This document shows, piece by piece, positions 1 to 10,000 of a stretch of 16,133 bases of DNA. The position numbers and the translations under genes are program-made. Within the stretch, counting starts at the first letter, position 1. Every line of letters begins with the position of its first letter. This DNA is from Saccoglossus kowalevskii (lineage: Eukaryota; Hemichordata; Enteropneusta; Harrimaniidae): assembly GCF_000003605.2 (NCBI RefSeq), contig NW_003113891.1, positions 1 to 16,133 of the forward strand. The letters are read 5' to 3'. The notes below the pieces were generated by a model that saw only the letters and a program-made list of their open reading frames with translations, was not told the origin of the DNA and did not search any database.

Positions 1-15
1 TTCATCATGCTTCAC
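1..15. repeat. Divergent tail of a truncated monomer at the left edge
   Basis: The last eight bases (tgcttcac) fit the end of a class B1 monomer. The first seven do not match the expected ...tatgtgt. This could be a mutated monomer, low-quality terminal sequence, or the first bases of a junction with something else. Fifteen bases are too few to decide. Confidence 0.5.
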
Positions 16-377
16 TGTCACTTTGAATATGAATAATCACAAATATGCTTGTAATGTACTTTGATACTGTCATCTGCACATGACCCTGGTCTATGTGTTG
101 CTTTACTGTCACTTTGAATATGAATAATCAAAAATATGCTTGTAATGTACTTTGCCACTGTCATCTGCACATGACCCTGGTCTATATGGTGCTTACTGTC
201 ACTTTGAATATGAATAATCAAAAATATGCATGTAATGTACTTTGCCACTGTCATCTGCACAAAACTCTGGCCTATGTGGTGCTTTACTGTCACTTTGAAT
301 ATGAATAATCAAAAATATGCTTGTAATGTACTTTGCCACTGTCATCTGCACATGACCCTGGTCAATGTGGTGCTTAC
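16..377. repeat. Partial 8-mer higher-order repeat: B2-C'-A-C
   Basis: Four monomers (starts 16, 107, 197, 288) have the same class order as the last four of the 726-bp higher-order unit, and class D follows directly, as it does after most complete copies. The first three carry several private changes: gatactgtc near 64, tatatggtg near 183, gcatgtaatg near 229 and aaactctgg near 261. The fourth is clean. This is best read as the right half of a higher-order copy whose left half lies outside the window. Confidence 0.85.
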
Positions 378-1014
378 TGTCACTTTGAATATGAATCATC
401 ACAAATATGCTTGTAATGTACTTTGCCACTGTCATCTGCATATGACCCGGGACTATGTGGTGCTTTATTGTCACTTTGAATCTGAATAATCAAAAGTATG
501 CTTCTAATGTACTTTGCCACTGTCATCTGCACAAAACCCTGGCCTATGTGGTGCTTTACTGTCACTTTGAATATGAATAATCAAAAATATGCTTGTAATG
601 TACTTTGCCACTGTCATCTGCACAAAACCCTGGCCTATGTGGTGCTTTACTGACACTTTGAATATGAATAATCAAAAATATGCTTGTAATGTACTTTGCC
701 ACTGTCATCTGCACATGACCCGGGACTATTTGGTGCTTTGCTGTCACTTTGAATATGAATAATCCAAAATATGCTTGTAATGTACTTTACCACTGTTATC
801 TGCACAAAACCCTGGCCTATGTGGTGCTTTACTGGCACTTTGAATATGAATAATCAAAAATATGCTTGTAATGTACTTTGCCACTGTCATCTGCACAAAA
901 CCCTGGCCTATGTGGTGCTTTACTGTCACTTTGAATATGAATAAACAAAAATATGCTTGTAATGTACTTTGGCACTGTCATCTGCACATGACCCTGGTCT
1001 ATGTGGTGCTTCAC
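378..1014. repeat. Variable D block, 7 monomers: D-A*-A-E-Acc-A-B1
   Basis: Monomers start at 378, 469, 560, 651, 742, 833 and 924. The block has rare variants: gcatatgacc, ctttattgtc, a tctgaataat unique to this copy, aaaagtatgc, ctgacacttt, accactgttatc, ctggcacttt and an aataaac plus ttggcac B1 unit. Nearly all of these reappear in the same order at 8912-9548, so the block is a recent copy of that segment or its source. Confidence 0.9.
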
Positions 1015-1740
1015 TGTCACTTTGAATATGAATCATCACAAATATGCTTGTAATGTACTTTGCCACTGTCATCTGCACATGACCCGGGATTATGTGGTGC
1101 TTTACTGTCACTTTGAATATGAATAATCAAAAATATGCTTGTAATGTACTTTGCCACTGTCATCTGCACAAAACCCTGGCCTATGTGGTGCTTTACTGTC
1201 ACTTTGAATATGAATAATCAAAAATATGCTTGTAATGTACTTTGCCACTGTTATCTGCACAAAACCCTGGCCTATGTGGTGCTTTACTGTCACTTTGAAT
1301 ATGAATAATCAAAAATATGCTTGTAATGTACTTTGCCACTGTCATCTGCACATGACCCTGGTCTATGTGTTGCTTCACTGTCACTTTGAATATGAATAAT
1401 CACAAATATGCTTGTAATGTACTTTGCCACTGTCATCTGCACATGACCCTGGTCTATGTGGTGCTTTACTGTCACTTTGAATATGAATAATCAAAAATAT
1501 GCTTGTAATGTACTTTGCCACTGTCATCTGCACATGTTCCTGGTCAATGTGGTGCTTACTGTCACTTTGAATATGAATAATCAAAAATATGCTTGTAATG
1601 TACTTTGCCACTGTCATCTGCACAAAACCCTGGCCTATGTGGTGCTTTACTGTCACTTTGAATATGAATAATCAAAAATATGCTTGTAATGTACTTTGCC
1701 ACTGTCATCTGCACATGACCCTGGTCAATGTGGTGCTTAC
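1015..1740. repeat. 8-mer higher-order repeat copy 1 (726 bp)
   Basis: Order D'-A-A-B1-B2-C-A-C, with starts at 1015, 1106, 1197, 1288, 1379, 1470, 1560 and 1651. The two C monomers are 90 bp, which gives 726 bp. Local oddities are gttatctgc in the second A, cacatgttcctgg in the first C, and gtggtgctttac instead of gtgttg in the B2 position. The D' unit has aatcatcac and cccgggattatg. Confidence 0.93.
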
Positions 1741-3010
1741 TGTCACTTTGAATATGAATCATCACAAATGTGCTTGTAATGTACTTTGCCACTGTCATCT
1801 GCACATGACCCGGGACTATGTGGTGCTTTACTGTCACTTTGAATATGAATAATCAAAAATATGCTTCTAATGTACTTTGCCACTGTCATCTGCACAAAAC
1901 CCTGGCCTATGTGATGCTTTACTGTCACTTTGAATATGAATAATCAAAAATATGCTTGTAATGTACTTTGCCACTGTCATCTGCACAAACCCCTGGCCTA
2001 TGTGGCGCTTTACTGTCACTTTGAATATGAATAATCAAAAATATGCTTGTAATGTACTTTGCCACTCTCATCTGCACATGACCCGGGACTATTTGGTGCT
2101 TTGCTGTCACTTTGAATATGAATAATCAAAAATATGCTTGTAATGTATTTTGCCACTGTCATCTGCACATGACCCTGGTCTATGTGTTGCTTTACTGTCA
2201 CTTTGAATATGAGTAATTAAAAATATGCTTGTAATGTACTTTGCCGCTGTCATCTGCACATGACCCTGGCCTATGTGGTGCTTTACTGTCACTTTGAATA
2301 TGAATAATCAAAAATATGCTTGTAATGTACTTTGCCCAGTCATCTGCACAAAACCCTGGCCTATGTGGTGCTTTACTGTCACTTTGAATATGAATAATCA
2401 AAAATATGCTTGTAATGTACTTTGCCACTGTCATCTGCACATGACCCTGGTCTATGTGGTGCTTACTGTCACTTTGAATATGAATAATCAAAAATATGCT
2501 TGTAATGTACTTTGCCACTGTCATCTGCACAAAACCCTGGCCTATGTGGTGCTTTACTGTCACTTTGAATATGAATAATCAAAAATATGCTTGTAATGTA
2601 CTTTGCCACTGTCATCTGCACATGACCCTGGTCAATGTGGTGCTTACTGTCACTTTGAATATGAATCATCACAAATATGCTTGTAATGTACTTTGCCACT
2701 GTCATCTGCACATGACCCGGGACTATGTGGTGCTTTACTGTCACTTTGAATATGAATAATCAAAAATATGCTTCTAATGTACTTTGCCACTGTCATCTGC
2801 ACAAAACCCTGGCCTATGTGGTGCTTTACTGTCACTTTGAATATGAATAATCAAAAATATGCTTGTAATGTACTTTGCCACTGTCATCTGCACAAAAACC
2901 TGGCCTATGTGGTGCTTTACTGTCACTTTGAATATGAATAATCAAAAATATGCTTGTAATGTACTTTGCCACTCTCATCTGCACATGACCCTGGTCAATG
3001 TGGTGCTTAC
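1741..3010. repeat. Variable block, 14 monomers
   Basis: Order D-A*-A-E-B2-B3-A0-C'-A-C, then D-A*-A-C. Notable variants are aaatgtgc in the first D, gtgatgc in A*, acaaacccc and gtggcgc in the next A, actctcatc in E (2014), gtattttgcc in B2 (2105), gagtaattaa and ttgccgctg in B3 (2196), and the one-base-shorter tttgcccagtc at 2287. The E-B2-B3 triplet recurs at 5647-5919. The module A0-C'-A-C recurs at 7100-7460 and 9640-10000, each time just before a D-type monomer. Confidence 0.9.
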
Positions 3011-3736
3011 TGTCACTTTGAATATGAATCATCACAAATATGCTTGTAATGTACTTTGCCACTGTCATCTGCACATGACCCGGGATTATGTGGTGCTTTA
3101 CTGTCACTTTGAATATGAATAATCAAAAATATGCTTGTAATGTACTTTGCCACTGTCATCTGCACAAAACCCTGGCCTATGTGGTGCTTTACTGTCACTT
3201 TGAATATGAATAATCAAAAATATGCTTGTAATGTACTTTGCCACTGTCATCTGCACAAAACCCTGGCCTATGTGGTGCTTTACTGTCACTTTGAATATGA
3301 ATAATCAAAAATATGCTTGTAATGTACTTTGCCAATGTCATCTGCACATGACCCTGGACTATGTGTTGCTTCACTGTCACTTTGAATATGAATAATCACA
3401 AATATGCTTGTAATGTACTTTGCCACTGTCATCTGCACATGACCCTGGTCTATGTGTTGCTTTACTGTCACTTTGAATATGAATAATCAAAAATATGCTT
3501 GTAATGTACTTTGCCACTGTCATCTGCACATGACCCTGGTCAATGTGGTGCTTACTGTCACTTTGAATATGAATAATCAAAAATATGCTTGTAATGTACT
3601 TTGCCACTGTCATCTGCACATAACCCTGGCCTATGTGGTGCTTTACTGTCACTTTGAATATGAATAATCAAAAATATGCTTGTAATGTACTTTGCCACTG
3701 TCATCTGCACATGACCCTGGTCAATGTGGTGCTTAC
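3011..3736. repeat. 8-mer higher-order repeat copy 2 (726 bp)
   Basis: D'-A-A-B1-B2-C-A-C, starts 3011, 3102, 3193, 3284, 3375, 3466, 3556 and 3647. The B1 unit has gccaatgtc and an intermediate tail, ccctggactatg. That tail differs from the D/E tail only by C to T at its CpG. The second-last unit has cacataaccc in place of cacaaaaccc, a variant also seen near 8793. Confidence 0.93.
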
Positions 3737-4556
3737 TGTCACTTTGAATATGAATCATCACAAATATGCCTTTAATGTACTTTGCCACTGTCATCTGCAC
3801 ATGACCCGGGACTATGTGGTGCTTTACTGTCACTTTGAATATGAATAATCAAAAATATGCTTCTAATGTACTTTGCCACTGTCATCTGCACAAAACCCTG
3901 GCCTATGTGGTGCTTTACTGTCACTTTGAATATGAATAATCAAAAATATGCTTGTAATGTACTTTGCCACTGTCATCTGCACAAAACCCTGGCCTATGTG
4001 GTGCTTTACTGTCACTTTGAATATGAATAATCAAAAATGTGCTTGTAATGTACTTTGCCACTGTCATCTGCACATGACCCGGGACTATTTGGTGCTTTGC
4101 TGTCACTTTGAATATGAATAATCCAAATTATGCTGGTAATGTACTTTACCACTGTCATCTGCACAAAACCCTGGCCCATGTGGTGCTTTACTGTCGCTTT
4201 GAATATGAATAATCAAAAATATGCTTGTAATGTACTTTGCCACTCTCATCTGCACAAAACCCTGGCCTATGTGGTGCTTTACTGTCACTTTGAATATGAA
4301 TAATCAAAAATATGCTTGTAATTGTACTTTGCCACTGTCATCTGCACATGACCCTGGTCTATGTGTTGCTTCACTGTCACTTTGAATATGAATAATCACA
4401 AATATGCTTGTAATGTACTTTGCCACTGTCATCTGCACATGACCCTGGTCTATGTGTTGCTTTACTGTCACTTTGAATATGAATAATCAAAAATATGCTT
4501 GTAATGTATTTTGCCACTGTCATCTGCACATGACCCTGGTCTATGTGTTGCATTAC
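3737..4556. repeat. Variable block, 9 monomers
   Basis: Order D-A*-A-E-Acc-A-B1-B2-B2, starts 3737, 3828, 3919, 4010, 4101, 4192, 4283, 4375 and 4466. The D unit has gcctttaatg. The Acc unit has aaattatgctgg and gcccatgtgg. The next A starts tgtcgcttt, a CpG-containing variant, and has actctcatc. The B1 unit at 4283 is 92 bp because of an extra t (gtaattgtac). The last B2 has gtattttgcc and ttgcattac and is shared with 15082. Confidence 0.9.
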
Positions 4557-5282
4557 TGTCACTTTGAATATGAATCATCACAAATATGCTTGTAATGTAC
4601 TTTGCCACTGTCATCTGCACATGACCCGGGATTATGTGGTGCTTTACTGCCACTTTGAATATGAATAATCAAAAATATGCTTGTAATGTACTTTGCCACT
4701 GTCATCTGCACAAAACCCTGGCCTATGTGGTGCTTTACTGTCACTTTGAATATGAATAATCAAAAATATGCTTGTAATGTACTTTGCCACTATCATCTGC
4801 ACAAAACCCTGGCCTATGTGGTGCTTTACTGTCACTTTGAATATGAATAATCAAAAATATGCTTGTAATGTACTTTGCCACTGTCATCTGCACATGACCC
4901 TGGTCTATGTGTTGCTTCACTGTCACTTTGAATATGAATAATCACAAATATGCTTGTAATGTACTTTGCCACTGTCATCTGCACATGACCCTGGTCTATG
5001 TGTTGCTTTACTGTCACTTTGAATATGAATAATCAAAAATATGCTTGTAATGTACTTTGCCACTGTCATCTGCACATGACCCTGGTCAATGTGGTGCTTA
5101 CTGTCACTTTGAATATGAATAATCAAAAATATGCTTGTAATGTACTTTGCCACTGTCGTCTGCACAAAACCCTGGCCTATGTGGTGCTTTACTGTCACTT
5201 TGAATATGAATAATCAAAAATATGCTTGTAATGTACTTTGCCACTGTCATCTGCACATGACCCTGGTCAATGTGGTGCTTAC
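4557..5282. repeat. 8-mer higher-order repeat copy 3 (726 bp)
   Basis: D'-A-A-B1-B2-C-A-C, starts 4557, 4648, 4739, 4830, 4921, 5012, 5102 and 5193. The first A begins tgccacttt, shared only with 15264. The second has actatcatc. The third A (5102) has the CpG variant tgtcgtctg, shared with 10546, 10999 and 11180. The left half of this copy therefore resembles the copy at 15173, and the right half resembles the copy at 10001. Confidence 0.93.
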
Positions 5283-7460
5283 TGTCACTTTGAATATGAA
5301 TCATCACAAATATGCTTGTAATGTACTTTGCCACTGTCATCTGCACATGACCCGGGACTATGTGGTGCTTTACTGTCACTTTGAATATGAATAATCAAAA
5401 ATATGCTTCTAATGTACTTTGCCACTGTCATCTGCACAGAACCCTGGCCTATGTGGTGCTTTACTGTCACTTTGAATATGAATAATCAAAAATATGCTTG
5501 TAATGTACTTTGCCACTGTCATCTGCACAAAACCCTGGCCTATGTGGTGCTTTACTGTCACTTTGAATATGAATAATCAAAAATATGCTTGTAATGTACT
5601 TTGCCACTGTCATCTGCACAAAACCCTGGCCTATGTGGTGCTTTACTGTCACTTTGAATATGAATAATCAAAAATATGCTTGTAATGTACTTTGCCACTC
5701 TCATCTGCACATGACCCGGGACTATTTGGTGCTTTGCTGTCACTTTGAATATGAATAATCAAAAATATGCTTGTAATGTATTTTGCCACTGTCATCTGCA
5801 CATGACCCTGGTCTATGTGTTGCTTTACTGTCACTTTGAATATGAGTAATCAAAAATATGCTTGTAATGTACTTTGCCACTGTCATCTGCACATGACCCT
5901 GGCCTATGTGGTGCTTTACTGTCACTTTGAATATGAATAATCAAAAATATGCTTGTAATGTACTTAGCCACTGTCATCTGCACAAAACCCTTGCCTATGT
6001 GGTGCTTTACTGTCACTTTGAATATGAATAATCAAAAATATGCTTGTAATGTACTTTGCCACTGTCATCTGCACATGACCCGGGACTATTTGGTGCTTTG
6101 CTGTCACTTTGAATATGAATAATCGAAAATATGCTGGTAATGTACTTTACCACTGTCATCTGCACAAAACCCTGCCCCATGTGGTGCTTTACTGTCACTT
6201 TGAATATGAATAATCAAAAATATGCTTGTAATGTACTTTGCCACTGTCATCTGCACAAAACCCTGGCCTATGTGGTGCTTTACTGTCACTTTGAATATGA
6301 ATAAACAAAAATATGCTTGTAATGTACTTTGGCGCTGTCATCTGCACATGACCCTGGACTATGTGTTGCTTCACTGTCACTTTGAATATGAATAATCACA
6401 AATATGCTTGTAATATACTTTACCACTGTCATCTGCACATGACCCTGGCCTATGTGGTGCTTTACTGTCACTTTGAATATGAATAATCAAAAATATGCTT
6501 GTAATGTATTTTACCCAGTCATCTGCACATGACCCTGGTCTACGTGGTGCTTACTGTCACTTTGAATATGAATAATCAAAAATATGCTTGTAATGTACTT
6601 TGCCACTGTCATCTGCACATGACCCTGGTCTATGTGTTGCTTCACTGTCACTTTGAATATGAATAATCACAAATATGCTTGTAATGTACTTTGCCACTGT
6701 CATCTGCACATGACCCTGGTCTATGTGTTGCTTTACTGTCACTTTGAATATGAATAATCAAAAATATGCTTGTAATGTACTTTGCCACTGTCATCTGCAC
6801 ATGACCCTGCTCTATGTGGTGCTTACTGTCACTTTGAATATGAATAATCAAAATTATGCTTGTAATGTACTTTGCCACTGTCATCTGCACAAAACCCTGG
6901 CCTATGTGGTGCTTTACTGTCACTTTGAATATGAATAATCAAAAATATGCTTGTAATGTACTTTGGCACTGTCATCTGCACATGACCCTGGTCTATGTGT
7001 TGCTTCACTGTCACTTTGAATATGAATAATCACAAATATGCTTGTAATGTACTTTGCCACTGTCATCTGCACATGACCCTGGCCTATGTGGTGCTTTACT
7101 GTCACTTTGAATATGAATAATCAAACATATGCTTGTAATGTACTTTGCCCAGTCATCTGCACAAAACCCTGGCCTATGTGGTGCTTTACTGTCACTTTGA
7201 ATATGAATAATCAAAAATATGCTTGTGATGTACTTTGCCACTGTCATCTGCACATGACCCTGGTCTATGTGGTGCTTACTGTCACTTTGAATATGAATAA
7301 TCAAAAATATGCTTGTAATGTACTTTGCCACTGTCATCTGCACAAAACCCTGGCCTATGTGGTGCTTTACTGTCACTTTGAATATGAATAATCAAAAATA
7401 TTCTTGTAATGTACTTTGCCACTGTCATCTGCACATGACCCTGGTCAATGTGGTGCTTAC
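5283..7460. repeat. Long variable block, 24 monomers (2178 bp)
   Basis: Order D-A*-A-A-E-B2-B3-A, then E-Acc-A-B1-B3-C'', then B1-B2-C'-A, then B1-B3-A0-C'-A-C. Its length is exactly three times 726 bp. Marked variants are cacagaaccc (5437), actctcatc (about 5698), gtattttgcc (about 5778), gagtaatc (5845), cttagccac (about 5964), aatcgaaaatatgctgg (about 6121), ccctgccccat (about 6171), ttggcgctg with an aaac unit (6284), taatatacttta (6412), an 89-bp C'' with acccagtc and tacgtgg (6466), and aaaattatgc (6852). B1-B2-C'-A at 6555-6917 looks like an inner fragment of the 8-mer unit. Confidence 0.88.
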
Positions 7461-8185
7461 TGTCACTTTGAATATGAATCATCACAAATATGCTTGTATG
7501 TACTTTGCCACTGTCATCTGCACATGACCCGCGATTATGTGGTGCTTTACTGTCACTTTGAATATGAATAATCAAAAATATGCTTGTAATGTACTTTGCC
7601 ACTGTCATCTGCACAAAACCCTGGCCTATGTGATGCTTTACTGTCACTTTGAATATGAATAATCAAAAATATGCTTGTAATGTACTTTGCCACTGTCATC
7701 TGCACATGACCCTGGTCTATGTGTTGCTTCACTGTCACTTTGAATATGAATAATCAAAAATATGCTTGTAATGTACTTTGCCACTGTCATCTGCACATGA
7801 CCCTGGTCTATGTGTTGCTTCACTGTCACTTTGAATATGAATAATCACAAATATGCTAATAATGTACTTTGCCACTGTCATCTGCACATGACCCTGGTCT
7901 ATGTGTTGCTTTACTGTCACTTTGAATATGAATAATCAAAAATATGCTTGTAATGTACTTTGCCACTGTCAACTGCACATGACCCTGGTCAATGTGGTGC
8001 TTACTGTCACTTTGAATATGAATAATCAAACATATGCTTGTAATGTACTTTGCCACTGTCATCTGCACAAAACCCTGGCCTATGTGGTGCTTTACTGTCA
8101 CTTTGAATATGAATAATCAAAAATATGCTTGTAATGTACTTTGCCACTGTCATCTGCACATGACCCTGGTCAATGTGGTGCTTAC
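7461..8185. repeat. 8-mer higher-order repeat copy 4 (725 bp, variant order)
   Basis: D'-A-B1-B1-B2-C-A-C, starts 7461, 7551, 7642, 7733, 7824, 7915, 8005 and 8096. The D' unit has cccgcgattatg and has lost one base (gcttgtatg near 7497). The second A position is replaced by a B1-type tail. Other variants are gtgatgc (7631), gctaataatg (7856), gtcaactgc (7968) and caaacatatg (8029). It is directly followed by another D' unit, the only place where two 8-mer copies abut. Confidence 0.9.
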
Positions 8186-8911
8186 TGTCACTTTGAATAT
8201 GAATCATCACAAATATGCTTGTAATGTACTTTGCCACTGTCATCTGCACATGACCCGGGATTATGTGGTGCTTTACTGTCACTTTGAATATGAATAATCA
8301 AAAATATGCTTGTAATGTACTTTGCCACTGTCATCTGCACAAAACCCTGGCCTATGTGGTGCTTTACTGTCACTTTGAATATGAATAATCAAAAATATGC
8401 TTGTAATGTACTTTGCCACTGTCATCTGCACAAAACCCTGGCCTATGTGGTGCTTTACTGTCACTTTGAATATGAATAATCAAAAATATGCTTGTAATGT
8501 ACTTTGCCACTGTCATCTGCACATGACCCTGGTCTATGTGTTGCTTCACTGTCACTTTGAATATGAATAATCACAAATATGCTTGTAATGTACTTTGCCA
8601 CTGTCATCTGCACATGACCCTGGTCTATGTGTTGCTTTACTGTCACTTTGAATATGAATAATCAAAAATATGCTTGTAATGTACTTTGCCACTGTTATCT
8701 GCACATGTCCCTGGTCAATGTGGTGCTTACTGTCACTTTGAATATGAATAATCAAAAATATGCTTGTAATGTACTTTGCCACTGTCATCTGCATATAACC
8801 CTGGCCTATGTGGTGCTTTACTGTCACTTTGAATATGAATAATCAAAAATATGCTTGTAATGTACTTTGCCACTGTCATCTGCACATGACCCTGGTCAAT
8901 GTGGTGCTTAC
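8186..8911. repeat. 8-mer higher-order repeat copy 5 (726 bp)
   Basis: D'-A-A-B1-B2-C-A-C, starts 8186, 8277, 8368, 8459, 8550, 8641, 8731 and 8822. The first five monomers are very close to consensus. The C at 8641 has gttatctgc and cacatgtccc. The A at 8731 has gcatataaccc. The last four monomers correspond one for one to the four at 16-377. Confidence 0.94.
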
Positions 8912-10000
8912 TGTCACTTTGAATATGAATCATCACAAATATGCTTGTAATGTACTTTGCCACTGTCATCTGCATATGACCCGGGACTATGTGGTGCTTT
9001 ATTGTCACTTTGAATATGAATAATCAAAAGTATGCTTCTAATGTACTTTGCCACTGTCATCTGCACAAAACCCTGGCCTATGTGGTGCTTTACTGTCACT
9101 TTGAATATGAATAATCAAAAATATGCTTGTAATGTACTTTGCCACTGTCATCTGCACAAAACCCTGGCCTATGTGGTGCTTTACTGACACTTTGAATATG
9201 AATAATCAAAAATATGCTTGTAATGTACTTTGCCACTGTCATCTGCACATGACCCGGGACTATTTGGTGCTTTGCTGTCACTTTGAATATGAATAATCCA
9301 AAATATGCTTGTAATGTACTTTACCACTGTTATCTGCACAAAACCCTGGCCTATGTGGTGCTTTACTGGCACTTTGAATATGAATAATCAAAAATATGCT
9401 TGTAATGTACTTTGCCACTGTCATCTGCACAAAACCCTGGCCTATGTGGTGCTTTACTGTCACTTTGAATATGAATAAACAAAAATATGCTTGTAATGTA
9501 CTTTGGCACTGTCATCTGCACATGACCCTGGTCTATGTGTTGCTTCACTGTCACTTTGAATATGAATAATCACAAATATGCTTGTAATGTACTTTGCCAC
9601 TGTCATCTGCACATGACCCTGGCCTATGTGGTGCTTTACTGTCACTTTGAATATGAATAATCAAACATATGCTTGTAATGTACTTTGCCCAGTCATCTGC
9701 ACAAAACCCTGGCCTATGTGGTGCTTTACTGTCACTTTGAATATGAATAATCAAAAATATGCTTGTAATGTACTTTGCCACTGTCATCTGCACATGACCC
9801 TGGTCTATGTGGTGCTTACTGGCACTTTGAATATGAATAATCAAAAATATGCTTCTAATGTACTTTGCCACTGTCATCTGCACAAAACCCTGGCCTATGT
9901 GGTGCTTTACTGTCACTTTGAATATGAATAATCAAAAATATTCTTGTAATGTACTTTGCCACTGTCATCTGCACATGACCCTGGTCAATGTGGTGCTTAC
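8912..10000. repeat. Variable block, 12 monomers (1089 bp)
   Basis: Order D-A*-A-E-Acc-A-B1-B3-A0-C'-A-C. The first seven monomers match 378-1004 with one mismatch seen, and the last five match 7009-7460 with a few substitutions. The block is thus a visible mosaic of two segments found elsewhere in the window, joined around the B1 unit at 9458-9548. Private changes are cttactggcac (about 9818) and gcttctaatg (about 9852). Confidence 0.92.

Noticed and set aside
8277-8367. Possible transcription-factor sites in each unit: ttcaaag (TCF/LEF-like, minus strand), tgacag twice (MEIS-like, minus strand), catctg and cacatg (E-box form)
   Set aside because: These are six- and seven-base matches expected by chance in a 91-bp unit. 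Their multiplication only reflects the tandem repeat.
8277-8367. Two half-units within the monomer, suggested by actgtca occurring at the unit boundary and again at about position 51
   Set aside because: Sequence after the two occurrences (ctttgaatatg versus tctgcacaaaa) does not align well, so an older shorter ancestral unit is not supported.
8277-8367. CENP-B box
   Set aside because: No segment of the unit resembles the CENP-B box core pattern (TTCG....A..CGGG) on either strand. The unit has no CpG at all.
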